From positions 1-40,579 of the forward strand of contig JAUREI010000013.1 of assembly GCA_030827515.1 (NCBI GenBank): DNA of 40,579 nt, in the 5' to 3' direction. The stretch comes from Prosthecobacter sp. Lineage in GTDB: Bacteria > Verrucomicrobiota > Verrucomicrobiia > Verrucomicrobiales > Verrucomicrobiaceae. A program made the translations under genes and the position numbers. Positions within the stretch are counted from its first letter, which is position 1, and each line of letters opens with the position of its first letter. The notes under the pieces were generated by a model, which was not told where the DNA came from, ran no database searches, and worked only from the letters and a program-made list of their open reading frames with translations. Below, piece after piece: positions 1 to 8,755 of this stretch.

Positions 1-2
1 CG

Positions 3-29
3 CTGATGGAAGATCTCACTCTGAAGTGA
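3..29 (+). other. possible 3' end of an upstream CDS
   Basis: Frame 3 of the first bases reads LMEDLTLK followed by TGA at 27-29. It could be the last residues of a gene that starts before the window. Too little is present to identify it, and a chance reading is equally possible. Confidence 0.2.
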
Positions 30-59
30 AGCCCGCCGGAATCTGCTTCCACAAGGTCC

Positions 60-1370
60 ATGACCGCCGCCGAACGCATTGAACACCTGCGCCACGCCTT
101 TCCCGAGGCTGGCTTGTTCCGTGACAAGGAGTGGCGGCTGGCCCCGGCCTCATTCCCGCTCGCGCCAGAGATCCTTTCAATCCTCGAGGCCCTGGGCCCG
201 GCGCTGCGGGCCTTTCAACGCGCCTGCAACGAGCTCTACTTTGCCAGCCTGGAAGACCCCCAACTCGCATGGGTTGCCTCGCTTCTTGATCAGGGCAAAC
301 CCGCCTGGCTCGTGGAACTCGGCCGCCTGCCACGATTTCGGGATGCCCTGCCCGGCGTGCTTCGCCCCGACTTGGTTCTCACCGAGGAGGGGGTTTGCCT
401 CACCGAACTGGACTCCCTGCCCGGTGGCATCGGCCTCACCGACTGGCTCGGATCAAGTTACGCCAGCTTAGGGGATGCCGTCGTCGGCGGCGCCCGCGGC
501 ATGGCGGACGGTTTCGCCAGCGCCTTTCCCGGCGAGGACATCCTGATTTCGCGGGAATCCGCCGACTACCAACCGGAGATGGAATGGCTGGCCGCAAGAG
601 CCCCCCGTCATGATCAGCAACCGCGACGCGTCCTGAATCCCTGGAACGTGGCACCGGACGCGTTGACTGGCGGTCGCTTCTACCGGTTTTTCGAACTCTT
701 CGACCTCGATCAGGTCGAGCACTCCGCCGACCTCCTCCGCCAGGCCGCCGAAGGAAGGCTCGACTTCACACCGCCCCTTAAAGCCTTCCTTGAGGAAAAA
801 CTCTGGCTGGCCTTGTTCCATGCGCCCTCCCTGCAGGACTGGTGGGAACGCGAACTTGCCACCGGCGTGCTTGACCTGCTGCGCCGTTGCATCCCGCGCG
901 GCTGGGTGGTCGACCCGACCCCGCTGCCGCCGCATGCGATCCTCCCCGGACTGGACATTCAGAACTGGCGCGAAGCGGCCGAGTTCGGCGGCAGCCGCCG
1001 ACGCCTCGTCCTGAAAATCAGCGGCTTCTCCGAACTTGGGTGGGGATCGCGCGGCGTCTTCATCGGGCATGACCTTTCCCAGATGCAATGGGCCGGGGCG
1101 CTCGACACCGCCCTTGCCAGCTTCCCAAGCAACCCCTACCTCATCCAGGAATTCCATGCCGGACGACTGATCGACCAGCCGTTCTGGGATGCGGATGCCG
1201 GCGTCCTGCGGAGCATGCGGGCAAGGGCGCGTCTCTGCCCCTATTACTTCGTCCCGGAGGAAACGGAGGAAACCCGGCTCGGTGGAGTGCTGGCGACGGT
1301 GTGTCCGGCCGACAAAAAAATCCTGCATGGCATGCGTGATGCCGTCATGCTGCCGTGCTTGGCAGAGTGA
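60..1370 (+). CDS. ATP-grasp-like protein of unknown substrate
   Basis: This is a 436-residue soluble protein with no signal peptide or membrane segment. Two stretches resemble the ATP-grasp fold of glutathionylspermidine-synthase-like or circularly permuted ligases. One lies near residues 115-130 (VLTEEGVCLTELDSLPGG), where an acidic pair precedes a Gly-rich turn. The other is near 318-365: VLKISG, then GWGSRGV, then IQEFH, which looks like the nucleotide-binding lysine strand, Gly-rich loop and adenine-linker strand. ATP-dependent carboxylate-amine ligation is therefore possible, but the substrate cannot be read from the sequence. The start at 60 is the first ATG, and a weak AAGG lies a few bases upstream. 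It is transcribed in the same direction as rpoN, 117 bases ahead of it. I do not recognise a named family. Confidence 0.7.
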   Translation: MTAAERIEHLRHAFPEAGLFRDKEWRLAPASFPLAPEILSILEALGPALRAFQRACNELYFASLEDPQLAWVASLLDQGKPAWLVELGRLPRFRDALPGVLRPDLVLTEEGVCLTELDSLPGGIGLTDWLGSSYASLGDAVVGGARGMADGFASAFPGEDILISRESADYQPEMEWLAARAPRHDQQPRRVLNPWNVAPDALTGGRFYRFFELFDLDQVEHSADLLRQAAEGRLDFTPPLKAFLEEKLWLALFHAPSLQDWWERELATGVLDLLRRCIPRGWVVDPTPLPPHAILPGLDIQNWREAAEFGGSRRRLVLKISGFSELGWGSRGVFIGHDLSQMQWAGALDTALASFPSNPYLIQEFHAGRLIDQPFWDADAGVLRSMRARARLCPYYFVPEETEETRLGGVLATVCPADKKILHGMRDAVMLPCLAE

Positions 1371-1453
1371 TGCGATTGGCATGCCAGAATTGATTTTCTT
1401 TGCGGTTTTTGAAGGAAAATTGAAACATGGCTCGATGTTTGCTTGCTTAACGA

Positions 1454-1476
1454 TTCCATCCATGAAAGGGATGGAA
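1454..1476 (+). repeat. 8-bp inverted repeat ahead of rpoN
   Basis: A perfect inverted repeat, TTCCATCC at 1454-1461 and GGATGGAA at 1469-1476, encloses a 7-base loop and ends 11 bases before the rpoN ATG. In RNA it would form a hairpin covering the region next to the ribosome binding site. No T-run follows, so it is not a typical intrinsic terminator. An operator or translational control element is possible. Confidence 0.5.
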
Positions 1477-1487
1477 CCAGCCACCCC

Positions 1488-2909
1488 ATGTCATCCCAGG
1501 GACTCTACCAGACGCAGACCCAGAAACTGTCCATCGGACCGCAGATGCAGCAAAGCCTGCAGATCCTGCAGGCGCCAACCCTGGAACTGAGGCAAATCAT
1601 CCAGCAGGAGATCGAGATCAACCCGGTGCTCGAACTGGAGGCGCCTGAAGTTTCTCTGGAGGATGCCGTCCCCGAGGACCCGGACGAAGTTCCGCGTGAG
1701 CGCGACGAAATCGACATTCTCTCGCAAATGGACGAGGAATGGCGCGAATACTGGGCGCAGAGCCGGATGCATTCTTCGGCGCGCACCTCCGAGGATCAGG
1801 AGCGCTGGCAGTTCCTCATGGATTCGATCGTCACGCCTACGACCCTGCAGGAGCATCTGCTGGGGCAGTTGCGCACCGCAGGCATCGACGACCTGAGCCT
1901 GATCGACAATGTTGAGTTTCTCATCGGCAATTTGGATGACCGCGGTTTCCTCAGTCAAACCGTCGAGGACCTCAGCCTCCAGCATGCCGTGCCGGTCGAC
2001 GACCTTCACGGCGCCAAGGCGGTGCTCACCAGCTTTGATCCCGTCGGTGTCGGCGCTGAGGATCTGCGCGAATGCCTGCTGGTCCAACTCGAGCGCCTTG
2101 GAAAAACCCACAGCCTTGCCCACCGGCTCGTCGACCAGCACCTTGATGATCTGGCCGGCAAACGCTACCCCATCCTCGCCCGCAAGCTTGGCGTGCCGCT
2201 TGAACAAATCTCACGGGCAGCCGACTTCATCAGCACGCTGGACCCCCGCCCTGCCTCGCGCTTCAGCCAGGGCGGCAACAACTACGTCAGTCCGGACATC
2301 ATCGTCGAGCGCCAGGGAGGCGAATGGGTTCCGGTCATGAACAATGACGAACTGCCGCACCTGCGCCTGAGCAACGCCTACAAGGACATGCTCAGCCAGT
2401 CCGGCAGCACCGGAGAGGTGCGCAACTACATCCGCGAAAAGCTGCGCAGCGGCAAGTTCCTCATCCGCTCGATTCACCAGCGGCAGCAGACGATCCACAA
2501 GATTTCCACCCGCATTCTTGCGCACCAGCAGGAGTTCCTCAACAAGGGGACCAGCCACCTGCGCCCGCTCAACATGGCGCAGGTGGCCGAAGAGGTGGGG
2601 GTGCATGAGACCACGGTCAGCCGCGCCATTGCCGGCAAGTACATGGCGACACCCCATGGTGTCTACGAGCTGAAATTCTTCTTCAGCCACGGCGTCAAGA
2701 CCGAGTCCGGTGAGGACCTCAGCAACACCAGCGTCAAGAACGCCATCGCGGATCTGGTCAAGACGGAACCGAAAAGCAAACCCCTGAGCGACGACAAACT
2801 GGCCAAGTTGCTCGACAAGCAGGGCATCAAGGTTGCCCGCCGCACGGTCGCCAAATACCGCGAGGCGCTCGGCATCCTGCCGAGCCACCTGCGAAAGTCC
2901 TTTTCCTGA
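1488..2909 (+). CDS. rpoN: RNA polymerase sigma-54 factor RpoN
   Basis: This sigma-54 factor directs core RNA polymerase to -24/-12 promoters and needs AAA+ activator proteins. The 473-residue product shows the family order. Region I is Gln/Leu-rich at residues 1-45 (LYQTQTQKLSIGPQMQQSLQ) and is followed by an acidic region II around 50-85. Then come the core-binding and helix-turn-helix region (VAEEVGVHETTVSRAIAGKY) and the diagnostic RpoN box ARRTVAKYRE near residues 450-459, just before the C-terminus. The ATG at 1488 was chosen because region I begins there. An in-frame TTG at 1443 would add 15 unconserved residues and run through the inverted repeat. The downstream gene is convergent with only 12 bases between stops. 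I saw no sigma-54-type promoter (TGGCAC-N5-TTGC) in the window. Confidence 0.97.
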   Translation: MSSQGLYQTQTQKLSIGPQMQQSLQILQAPTLELRQIIQQEIEINPVLELEAPEVSLEDAVPEDPDEVPRERDEIDILSQMDEEWREYWAQSRMHSSARTSEDQERWQFLMDSIVTPTTLQEHLLGQLRTAGIDDLSLIDNVEFLIGNLDDRGFLSQTVEDLSLQHAVPVDDLHGAKAVLTSFDPVGVGAEDLRECLLVQLERLGKTHSLAHRLVDQHLDDLAGKRYPILARKLGVPLEQISRAADFISTLDPRPASRFSQGGNNYVSPDIIVERQGGEWVPVMNNDELPHLRLSNAYKDMLSQSGSTGEVRNYIREKLRSGKFLIRSIHQRQQTIHKISTRILAHQQEFLNKGTSHLRPLNMAQVAEEVGVHETTVSRAIAGKYMATPHGVYELKFFFSHGVKTESGEDLSNTSVKNAIADLVKTEPKSKPLSDDKLAKLLDKQGIKVARRTVAKYREALGILPSHLRKSFS

Positions 2910-2921
2910 GCCGGGACCCCT

Positions 2922-3716
2922 TCACTTGTCGAGGCTTGAACGCGCCATCGCCGGATCATCGGTGGTGATGCTGTCGACACCGAGTTCCGCCATGCGCCGC
3001 ACGTCTTCCGGTTTATTGACGGTCCAGACGTGCAGTTCCAGCCCGACGGCGCGAACCCGGCGCACGAGCCCCCCGTTCCAGTTCCACTTCAGTCCCAGAT
3101 CAAGACCGTCCAGACCGTCGGCAACAGTATCGGCAATCAGCGCATCCAGATCTACCGGCTTCTTGTCGCGCGACAGCTCCGAGGACAGCCGATACACCTT
3201 GATCCACGGCATGGCCTTCTTGGCCTCGCGGGCGGCAATCCTGTCGAAGGCAATGATGCGGAGCTGGCTGGCGCGGGGTTTCCAAACCTCGAGCTGGCGG
3301 GCGAGTTCCGGCACGACCTCGGGACCGCACTTGATCTCAAGCAGGAAATGGCCGTGATCCGGAGGCAGGGTTGCCAGCGCTTCGGCGAGGCTCGGGATGG
3401 GCTCGCCGGCAAACTCCGGTGCTTTCCAGGAACCCGCATCGAGACGCCGCAGATCGGCAAGCGGCGTGCCGGCCGCAAACATGGACCTGCCAGTGGTGCG
3501 CTTCGTGTCCTTGTCATGAAGGACGGCGATTCCGCCATCGGCCGTCAGGTGCAGGTCCAGTTCACAGGCGTCGGCGCCATGGTCCCAGGCGAGCCTGAAG
3601 GCCGCGACCGTGTTTTCCGGTGCGCGCGCGGAAAATCCGCGGTGGGCAACGATGTCAACCGCGGACAGCGGGGCGGTGACGGCAAGCAGCATGGCGAGAA
3701 AGGGTCGAGTTGGCAT
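2922..3716 (-). CDS. exported glycerophosphodiester phosphodiesterase
   Basis: This enzyme hydrolyses glycerophosphodiesters to glycerol-3-phosphate and an alcohol, probably in the periplasm. The 264-residue product starts with a short signal peptide (MPTRPFLAMLLAVTAPLSA). Family motifs follow directly: AHRGFS with His25 and Arg26, PENT, CELDLHLTADG with the metal-binding Glu52 and Asp54, and VLHD with His67. The C-terminal motif VWTVNKPEDV and the closing SITTDDP are also typical. The ATG at 3716 gives the signal peptide directly; an upstream in-frame extension to 3818 would bury it. The gene is convergent with rpoN and divergent from the kinase-like gene. Released glycerol-3-phosphate could feed lipid metabolism together with gpsA elsewhere in the window, but that link is inference. 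Confidence 0.92.
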   Translation of the reverse strand: MPTRPFLAMLLAVTAPLSAVDIVAHRGFSARAPENTVAAFRLAWDHGADACELDLHLTADGGIAVLHDKDTKRTTGRSMFAAGTPLADLRRLDAGSWKAPEFAGEPIPSLAEALATLPPDHGHFLLEIKCGPEVVPELARQLEVWKPRASQLRIIAFDRIAAREAKKAMPWIKVYRLSSELSRDKKPVDLDALIADTVADGLDGLDLGLKWNWNGGLVRRVRAVGLELHVWTVNKPEDVRRMAELGVDSITTDDPAMARSSLDK

Positions 3717-3800
3717 GAATGAATTCAAACGGAGGATCGGAGAGTCAGCTTGCGCATTCCGCACTGGACGTGCGGGCTGCCGCGTCCATCTTGGCGAGGC

Positions 3801-4838
3801 ATGGCCGATGACGTGCAAATCTCCAAGCGCAAGGCTTTCCTGCCCATCTCAGATGAGCTGGAGGACTATCTGGACCAGTTCGGCCGGCGCTTCTCCCTGC
3901 CAGCCACCTACCAGGACCTGCGCGCCTTCAGTGAAAGTTATCCGCTCGACGACAAGAACGGCAATCCAACGCACTGGTCCTGCGTCCTCTACCCGCGCGA
4001 GGTGCGCGACGAGCTCTACCCGCGACTGACCAGCATCTATTCGCTCCTGCGCACGGGTGACCTGCATGCCGTGCCGCACCTTTACGTCGAAAGGGTGGAC
4101 TACTGCGAGTTTGGCAACTCGCGTCCCTTTCGCGTGCGCGTGGTCAACCACTACAACGACAACTACGACCATTTCTACGTCAAGATCGCCGATGCCTCGC
4201 GCGTCTACGGCCTGGAGCTTGAGCACCTGCTGTCTCCCAATCGAATCAACTACCTCGCCCACAGCGGCACCCTGGTCGAGGAGCACATTGCCGGAGTGCC
4301 CGGCGACGCCTTCATCCGCGACCACCTGGAGCGCCCCGAGGTCAACCGAGTGCGCATCGCCAAGGAATTCGTCAAGTTCAGCGAACGCTGCTTCATCCGC
4401 CTTCTGGGCGACATGCGCAGCTACAATTACGTCATCGACATCACGCCCGACTTTGAGGACGTGCAATACCGCGTGCGCGCCATCGACTTCGATCAGCAGA
4501 GTTACGAGGGCCGTCGCAACATCTACCTGCCGCAGTTCTTCAAGGAGAACAACCCGGTCGTCTGGCTCTGCGGACGCCTGCTCAACCTGCCGACGATGCA
4601 GCAGTATCAGGACGAGGAGCGCAGCCTGATCGCCCGGCGCTACATCTCCGAGCACCAGCGCCTGTTCGCCCTGCTGGGATGCATGAAGAAAAACCCGCAC
4701 GAACCCCAGGACAAGGTCATGCAGCTCGCGCGCGAACTCGGCGAGCATCACCGGTCCGACCGCTTTGACAACTGCGACTCGATGGGCGCCATCGTCGAGA
4801 CCCACCTTGCCGTGGCGCTGGGACGGCACCTCATCTGA
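3801..4838 (+). CDS. divergent protein-kinase-like fold protein
   Basis: The 345-residue cytosolic protein is not a named family I know, but it carries the spaced catalytic residues of the protein-kinase/aminoglycoside-phosphotransferase fold. Lys128 lies in FYVKIA (beta-3 lysine) and Glu139 or Glu141 in LELEHLL (helix C). LVEEHIAGVPGD resembles the hinge and following helix of small-molecule kinases. GDMRSYNY has Asp204 and Asn209 in the D-x4-N catalytic-loop spacing, and AIDFD has Asp229 as the metal-binding aspartate. It may phosphorylate a small molecule, sugar or lipid-linked substrate; the target is unknown. The start is uncertain. ATG 3801 leaves 84 bases to the divergent phosphodiesterase gene. 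A TTG at 3750 has a better Shine-Dalgarno (GGAGAG) but adds 17 residues of unlikely sequence. The gene is convergent with gpmI, with 18 bases between stops. Confidence 0.75.
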   Translation: MADDVQISKRKAFLPISDELEDYLDQFGRRFSLPATYQDLRAFSESYPLDDKNGNPTHWSCVLYPREVRDELYPRLTSIYSLLRTGDLHAVPHLYVERVDYCEFGNSRPFRVRVVNHYNDNYDHFYVKIADASRVYGLELEHLLSPNRINYLAHSGTLVEEHIAGVPGDAFIRDHLERPEVNRVRIAKEFVKFSERCFIRLLGDMRSYNYVIDITPDFEDVQYRVRAIDFDQQSYEGRRNIYLPQFFKENNPVVWLCGRLLNLPTMQQYQDEERSLIARRYISEHQRLFALLGCMKKNPHEPQDKVMQLARELGEHHRSDRFDNCDSMGAIVETHLAVALGRHLI

Positions 4839-4856
4839 GCCGGCAGGCGCCCAGGG

Positions 4857-6404
4857 TCACGGGCGCACGAGCAGTGAGTGCCCGGTCATTTCGGGTGGTT
4901 GCGCCACCCCGAGCATGTCGAGCAGCGTCGGCGCCACATCGGCGAGAATACCGTCACGGACCCGGACCTCGCCTGCATCGGCCGCGACGTAGATGCCGTG
5001 AACAAGATTGGTCGTGTGAGCCGTGTGCGGACTGCCGTCGGCGTTGCGCATCTGCTCGCAGTTGCCATGGTCGGCGGTGATGAAGAGCTTGCCGCCAAGC
5101 TCGAGGGTGCGCTCGACGATGAGGCGAACGCCAAAGTCAATCGTTTCGCAGGCGTGCACTCCGGCCTCGACCACACCGGTGTGACCCACCATGTCAGGGT
5201 TGGCGAAGTTCATGATGACCAGATCGTAGCTCTCGAGGCGGCGAAGCACCTCAAAAGTGAGGTCGGGCGCGCTCATCTGGGGCTTTTTGTCGTAGGTCGG
5301 GACCTCCTTGGGTGATATAGCCAGGTAGCGGTCCTCGCCGGGATTCGGCTCCTCGACACCGCTGTTGAAGAAGAAGGTCACGTGCGGATACTTTTCCGTT
5401 TCCGCGGCACGCAGCTGCTTGAGACCGGCGGCGGCCACGACCTGGCCGAGGTTTTGATTCAGGGTTTCCGTGGCGAAAATAACGCGGGCTCCGAGCGCCT
5501 CGTAGGTGGCGTCATACTCGGTCAGGGTATAGTAACCGACCCGTGGGTGCGTCTCGCGGTCGAACCCCTCAAAACCGGTCTTCAGAAAGGCGTCGCTGAG
5601 CTGACGAGCGCGATCGGCGCGAAAGTTGAACCAGAGCACGACATCACCCTCACGAATGCGCTGTTCACCCGCGTGGGCAAACAGCATCGGCAGCAGGAAT
5701 TCATCGCCGCGCGGTTCCCCCGCGTAGGCGGCGCGCACGGCCTCGCTCGGGCTCCCGGACTGCGCCTCACCGCGGCCGAGCACGATAGCATCCCAGGCGA
5801 TCTTGTTGCGCTCCCAGCGCTTGTCGCGATCCATGGCGTAGTAGCGGCCGATGACGGTCGCGATGACCGCACCACTGGGCTTGAGATCGGCTTCCAGCTT
5901 CGCGAGGTAGCCGGCGCCTCCGGTTGGCGAAGTGTCGCGGCCGTCGGTGATGGCGTGCACCATGAGGTCGGTCACGCCGGCAGCCTTGGCGGCATTGCAG
6001 AGCGCGGCCAGATGATCCTGGTGGGAGTGCACACCACCGTCGCTGACCAGGCCAATGAAGTGGAGACGTCGGCCGCGCGCCGTCTCGAACGCCTCGGCAA
6101 GAACCGGCAGGTGCGCCAGTTCTCCGTCGCGAATGCACTTGTTGATCCGGGTCAGGTCCTGATAAACGATGCGACCGGCACCCAGATTGAGGTGACCCAC
6201 CTCGCTGTTGCCCATCTGGCCTTCCGGGAGACCGACATCCTCGCCGCTGCCGCTGACACGTGCCCATGGGAAATCGGCATACAACCGGTCATGGAAGGGG
6301 GTGTGCGCCAGAAGGGTTGCATCGCCGTTGGCCTGCGCCTGGGCTTTGCCGCCTGGGTTGATGCCCCAGCCGTCGCGGATGATGAGAACTACGGGTTTTT
6401 TCAT
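4857..6404 (-). CDS. gpmI: 2,3-bisphosphoglycerate-independent phosphoglycerate mutase
   Basis: GpmI interconverts 3- and 2-phosphoglycerate in lower glycolysis through a phosphoserine intermediate and uses two Mn ions. The 515 residues match the usual family length. The N-terminus VVLIIRDGWG holds the metal-binding Asp. GQMGNSEVGH contains the catalytic Ser67. LVSDGGVHSHQDH, ITDGRDTSP and GRYYAMDRDKRWER are the substrate-binding blocks. The C-terminal alkaline-phosphatase-like half supplies FANPDMVGHTG and FITADHGNCEQM. The start ATG at 6404 is the only one consistent with the family N-terminus. The gene stands alone: 110 bases separate it from the upstream minus-strand gene, and it converges with the kinase-like gene. 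Confidence 0.98.
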   Translation of the reverse strand: MKKPVVLIIRDGWGINPGGKAQAQANGDATLLAHTPFHDRLYADFPWARVSGSGEDVGLPEGQMGNSEVGHLNLGAGRIVYQDLTRINKCIRDGELAHLPVLAEAFETARGRRLHFIGLVSDGGVHSHQDHLAALCNAAKAAGVTDLMVHAITDGRDTSPTGGAGYLAKLEADLKPSGAVIATVIGRYYAMDRDKRWERNKIAWDAIVLGRGEAQSGSPSEAVRAAYAGEPRGDEFLLPMLFAHAGEQRIREGDVVLWFNFRADRARQLSDAFLKTGFEGFDRETHPRVGYYTLTEYDATYEALGARVIFATETLNQNLGQVVAAAGLKQLRAAETEKYPHVTFFFNSGVEEPNPGEDRYLAISPKEVPTYDKKPQMSAPDLTFEVLRRLESYDLVIMNFANPDMVGHTGVVEAGVHACETIDFGVRLIVERTLELGGKLFITADHGNCEQMRNADGSPHTAHTTNLVHGIYVAADAGEVRVRDGILADVAPTLLDMLGVAQPPEMTGHSLLVRP

Positions 6405-6514
6405 GAATCCCCTTCATCCGCCAAGCCGGCCGGGCCGTCAAGGCTGGCTGCGCCGCCGTCCCCTGCCCGACAGCGAGGCCAAGCTTCCACCGCGGCCGGT
6501 CGGCAGGAAAGCCA

Positions 6515-7462
6515 TCAAAAGACCCGCCAGGCCTTGTCATCCAATTCACGCCGAAGTCCCTCGTCGCGAACATGACGGAGCAGGTCGTAATAGCTGTAGG
6601 GATACTTGAAGGCATGGCCGATGTCGACCTGCTTGTTACCGCGACGCTGCCAATACTCGGCGCTGTTTGGCCGCAGGCCGGTGCGAGAATGCTCGGCATA
6701 AACCTTGTCCTCCGCACCAGGTCCCTGCCGGGTAATCGTGACATACTTGCGGAAGGCCTCACGGCAGCTCTCCGCCCATTCGAGATCGCCCATTTCAGCG
6801 AACTCGATGAGGGCCTGGCCGAAGGTGAGCATGTGTCCGGAAAATCCCTGCCCGTGCCCCTGCCATCGGTCGATGGCCCCGCTGGCCTCCCGCAGCACAA
6901 AAGCCGCCGCAGCGGGGACATCCGAAAACGGCGGTGGATCCACCTCCGCGGCCGCCTTCACCTCGTCCCGCCAGGGCTTGATGGCACGAATCAGTTTGCA
7001 GACCCCGTCTATGCGCCGGGGTGTCGCAAGCTCCGGCATGAGCCGGAAGCCGCGGACGGCATGCATCGCGAAAATGGCATTGTGACCCACTTCACGCAGC
7101 GATCCGCGGGTCTCCATGAGCGCCTCGCCGATGCGTTTCACCTTCTCCGGTTCGGCATCCTCGACAGGGAAGTCGGCACAGAGGGGAGTGTTCGACCAGT
7201 TCAGGTCGAACAACTGCTCGATCCGCTGCCGCGCCTCCGGGGGTAGTTGGTTTTCCTCCACCATGAGATGGGCGGAGATGAAAGCTGCGCCGCGATGACC
7301 GTCGGCAAAATAACTGAGGCTGTGCGCCCGGGCCATGGCATTGAGCCCGAGCCGAACCAATCGCCTGGAGGAAGGGTCATGCTCTACCGCCCCACGCAGG
7401 CCACCCGCCGCCAGTCCACACAGGCCGGTAGCTGCCCTCAGGGCAAACTGCCTGCGATCCAT
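6515..7462 (-). CDS. Tat-exported protein of unknown function
   Basis: The 315-residue protein begins with a twin-arginine signal (MDRRQFALRAATGLCGLAAGG), so it is probably folded in the cytoplasm and exported by Tat. The mature part is helical-looking and rich in Glu, Arg and Ala, with blocks such as DGHRGAAFISAHLMVEENQLP, GHNAIFAMHAVRGFRLMPEL and a terminal YPYSYYDLLRHVRDEG. Several His residues in conserved-looking contexts (SAHLM, VGHNAIFAMH, GHGQGFSGHM) would fit metal or haem binding, but I recognise no family. A second in-frame ATG at 7501 adds 13 residues before the RR motif; neither start has a clear Shine-Dalgarno. Its neighbours are purK upstream and gpmI downstream, with gaps of 100 bases or more. 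Confidence 0.75.
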   Translation of the reverse strand: MDRRQFALRAATGLCGLAAGGLRGAVEHDPSSRRLVRLGLNAMARAHSLSYFADGHRGAAFISAHLMVEENQLPPEARQRIEQLFDLNWSNTPLCADFPVEDAEPEKVKRIGEALMETRGSLREVGHNAIFAMHAVRGFRLMPELATPRRIDGVCKLIRAIKPWRDEVKAAAEVDPPPFSDVPAAAAFVLREASGAIDRWQGHGQGFSGHMLTFGQALIEFAEMGDLEWAESCREAFRKYVTITRQGPGAEDKVYAEHSRTGLRPNSAEYWQRRGNKQVDIGHAFKYPYSYYDLLRHVRDEGLRRELDDKAWRVF

Positions 7463-7601
7463 CGAAATCTGTGGGGCGTTGTTCACGGGTTCTGCAGCCA
7501 TTCAACGCGAGAATCCGGGGTTCTTCGCAGAATTGTTCCGTTGCCCTCCAGCCCCGCCAACGACCGCGACCGCCAACCGCACCGCAGGAAGGCACCCGCC
7601 G

Positions 7602-8750
7602 TCAGGGATCCATGCCCAGCGCCGTGCGGATCTGGCGTGCGGATGACAGGGCCTCCCCGAGGTCATCGCCCAGCACGGTGAAGTGGCCCATCTTGCGGCG
7701 TGCGCGGGGCTCGGTTTTGCCGTAGAGGTGCAGTTTGGCGCGGGGGTGACCGAGCACGGCGGACCAGTCGGGTGAGGCTGCCCCCGCCGGCCAGACATCC
7801 CCCAGCAGGTTGACCATGACCGCCGGAGTGTGCTGGGTGGGGTCACCGAGGGGAAGGCCACAGACGGCACGCAGCTGCTGCTGAAACTGGTTGCTGACGC
7901 AGGCGTCGATTGTGTGGTGTCCGCTGTTGTGCGGGCGAGGGGCAATTTCATTGACCAGGACACGTCCGTCCTCGGTCACGAACATCTCCACGGCCAGGGT
8001 GCCGACATAACCCAGTCCCTCGGCCACGGCTTCCCAAAGGTCCAGCGCCTGGGCGGCGACGGCCGGATCGACGGCTGCCGGCGCAAGGGTGACGTCGAGA
8101 ATGTGATGGGCATGGCGGTTTTCGACGACGCCATGGACGGCCATGCGACCATCCTGTCCGCGGGCACCGACGACGGAAACCTCGCAGGCGAAGGGTACCC
8201 ATTGTTCAACCACCGCGTGATGGCCCTGAAAATCCTTCCATGCCTCGGCGAGATCCGTTTCCGTCACCACCTTGCGCTGTCCCTTGCCGTCGTAGCCAAA
8301 GGCGGCAGTCTTGATGACACAGGGGCGACCGAGTTCGGCCACCGCGGCCTGCAGACCGGCCAAGTCCTCAACGATGCGAAATTCAGCGCAGGCAATGCCC
8401 TCGCCGCGCAAAAACAACTTTTCGCGTTCGCGATGCTGGGTGGTGTGAATGGCGAGACGCGAAGGTCGCAGGGGGCGTCGAGCCTCCACCGCCTGCAGGC
8501 ATGCGTCGGGGATGTTTTCAAACTCCGCCGTCACCACATCCACCGCCGAGAGAAACCCGTCGAGAGCCGCGGTGTCATCATACGCGGCGTTGAATTCCAG
8601 ATCGGCAAACTGACCGGCCGGGCACCCCTTGGCTTCATCCGTGAACACCGCGACCCGGTAGCCGCTGCGTCGAGCCTCGAGCGCCAGCATGCGTCCAAGC
8701 TGGCCGCCACCGAGAATGCCGATTGTGGAGGGGGGAAGGAAGGGCGGCAT
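7602..8750 (-). CDS. purK: N5-carboxyaminoimidazole ribonucleotide synthase
   Basis: PurK uses ATP and bicarbonate to carboxylate AIR to N5-CAIR in purine synthesis. The 382-residue protein has the ATP-grasp layout. The N-terminal Rossmann-like motif is TIGILGGGQLGRMLALEA. An AEFENIP substrate motif follows near residue 75. VIKTAAFGYDGKGQ is the ATP-binding Lys and Gly-rich loop. The metal-binding EMFV and VNEIAPRPHNSGH motifs come near the end of the fold. The start ATG at 8750 lies 5 bases after the purE stop, so the two genes form a purEK operon and PurK hands its unstable product to PurE. The longer open frame reaching 9080 is only the antisense/alternative frame of purE. Confidence 0.97.
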   Translation of the reverse strand: MPPFLPPSTIGILGGGQLGRMLALEARRSGYRVAVFTDEAKGCPAGQFADLEFNAAYDDTAALDGFLSAVDVVTAEFENIPDACLQAVEARRPLRPSRLAIHTTQHREREKLFLRGEGIACAEFRIVEDLAGLQAAVAELGRPCVIKTAAFGYDGKGQRKVVTETDLAEAWKDFQGHHAVVEQWVPFACEVSVVGARGQDGRMAVHGVVENRHAHHILDVTLAPAAVDPAVAAQALDLWEAVAEGLGYVGTLAVEMFVTEDGRVLVNEIAPRPHNSGHHTIDACVSNQFQQQLRAVCGLPLGDPTQHTPAVMVNLLGDVWPAGAASPDWSAVLGHPRAKLHLYGKTEPRARRKMGHFTVLGDDLGEALSSARQIRTALGMDP

Positions 8751-8755
8751 GGGGA

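Noticed and set aside
5382-6575. 397-codon open frame on the plus strand
   Set aside because: Antisense to gpmI, whose motifs are complete.
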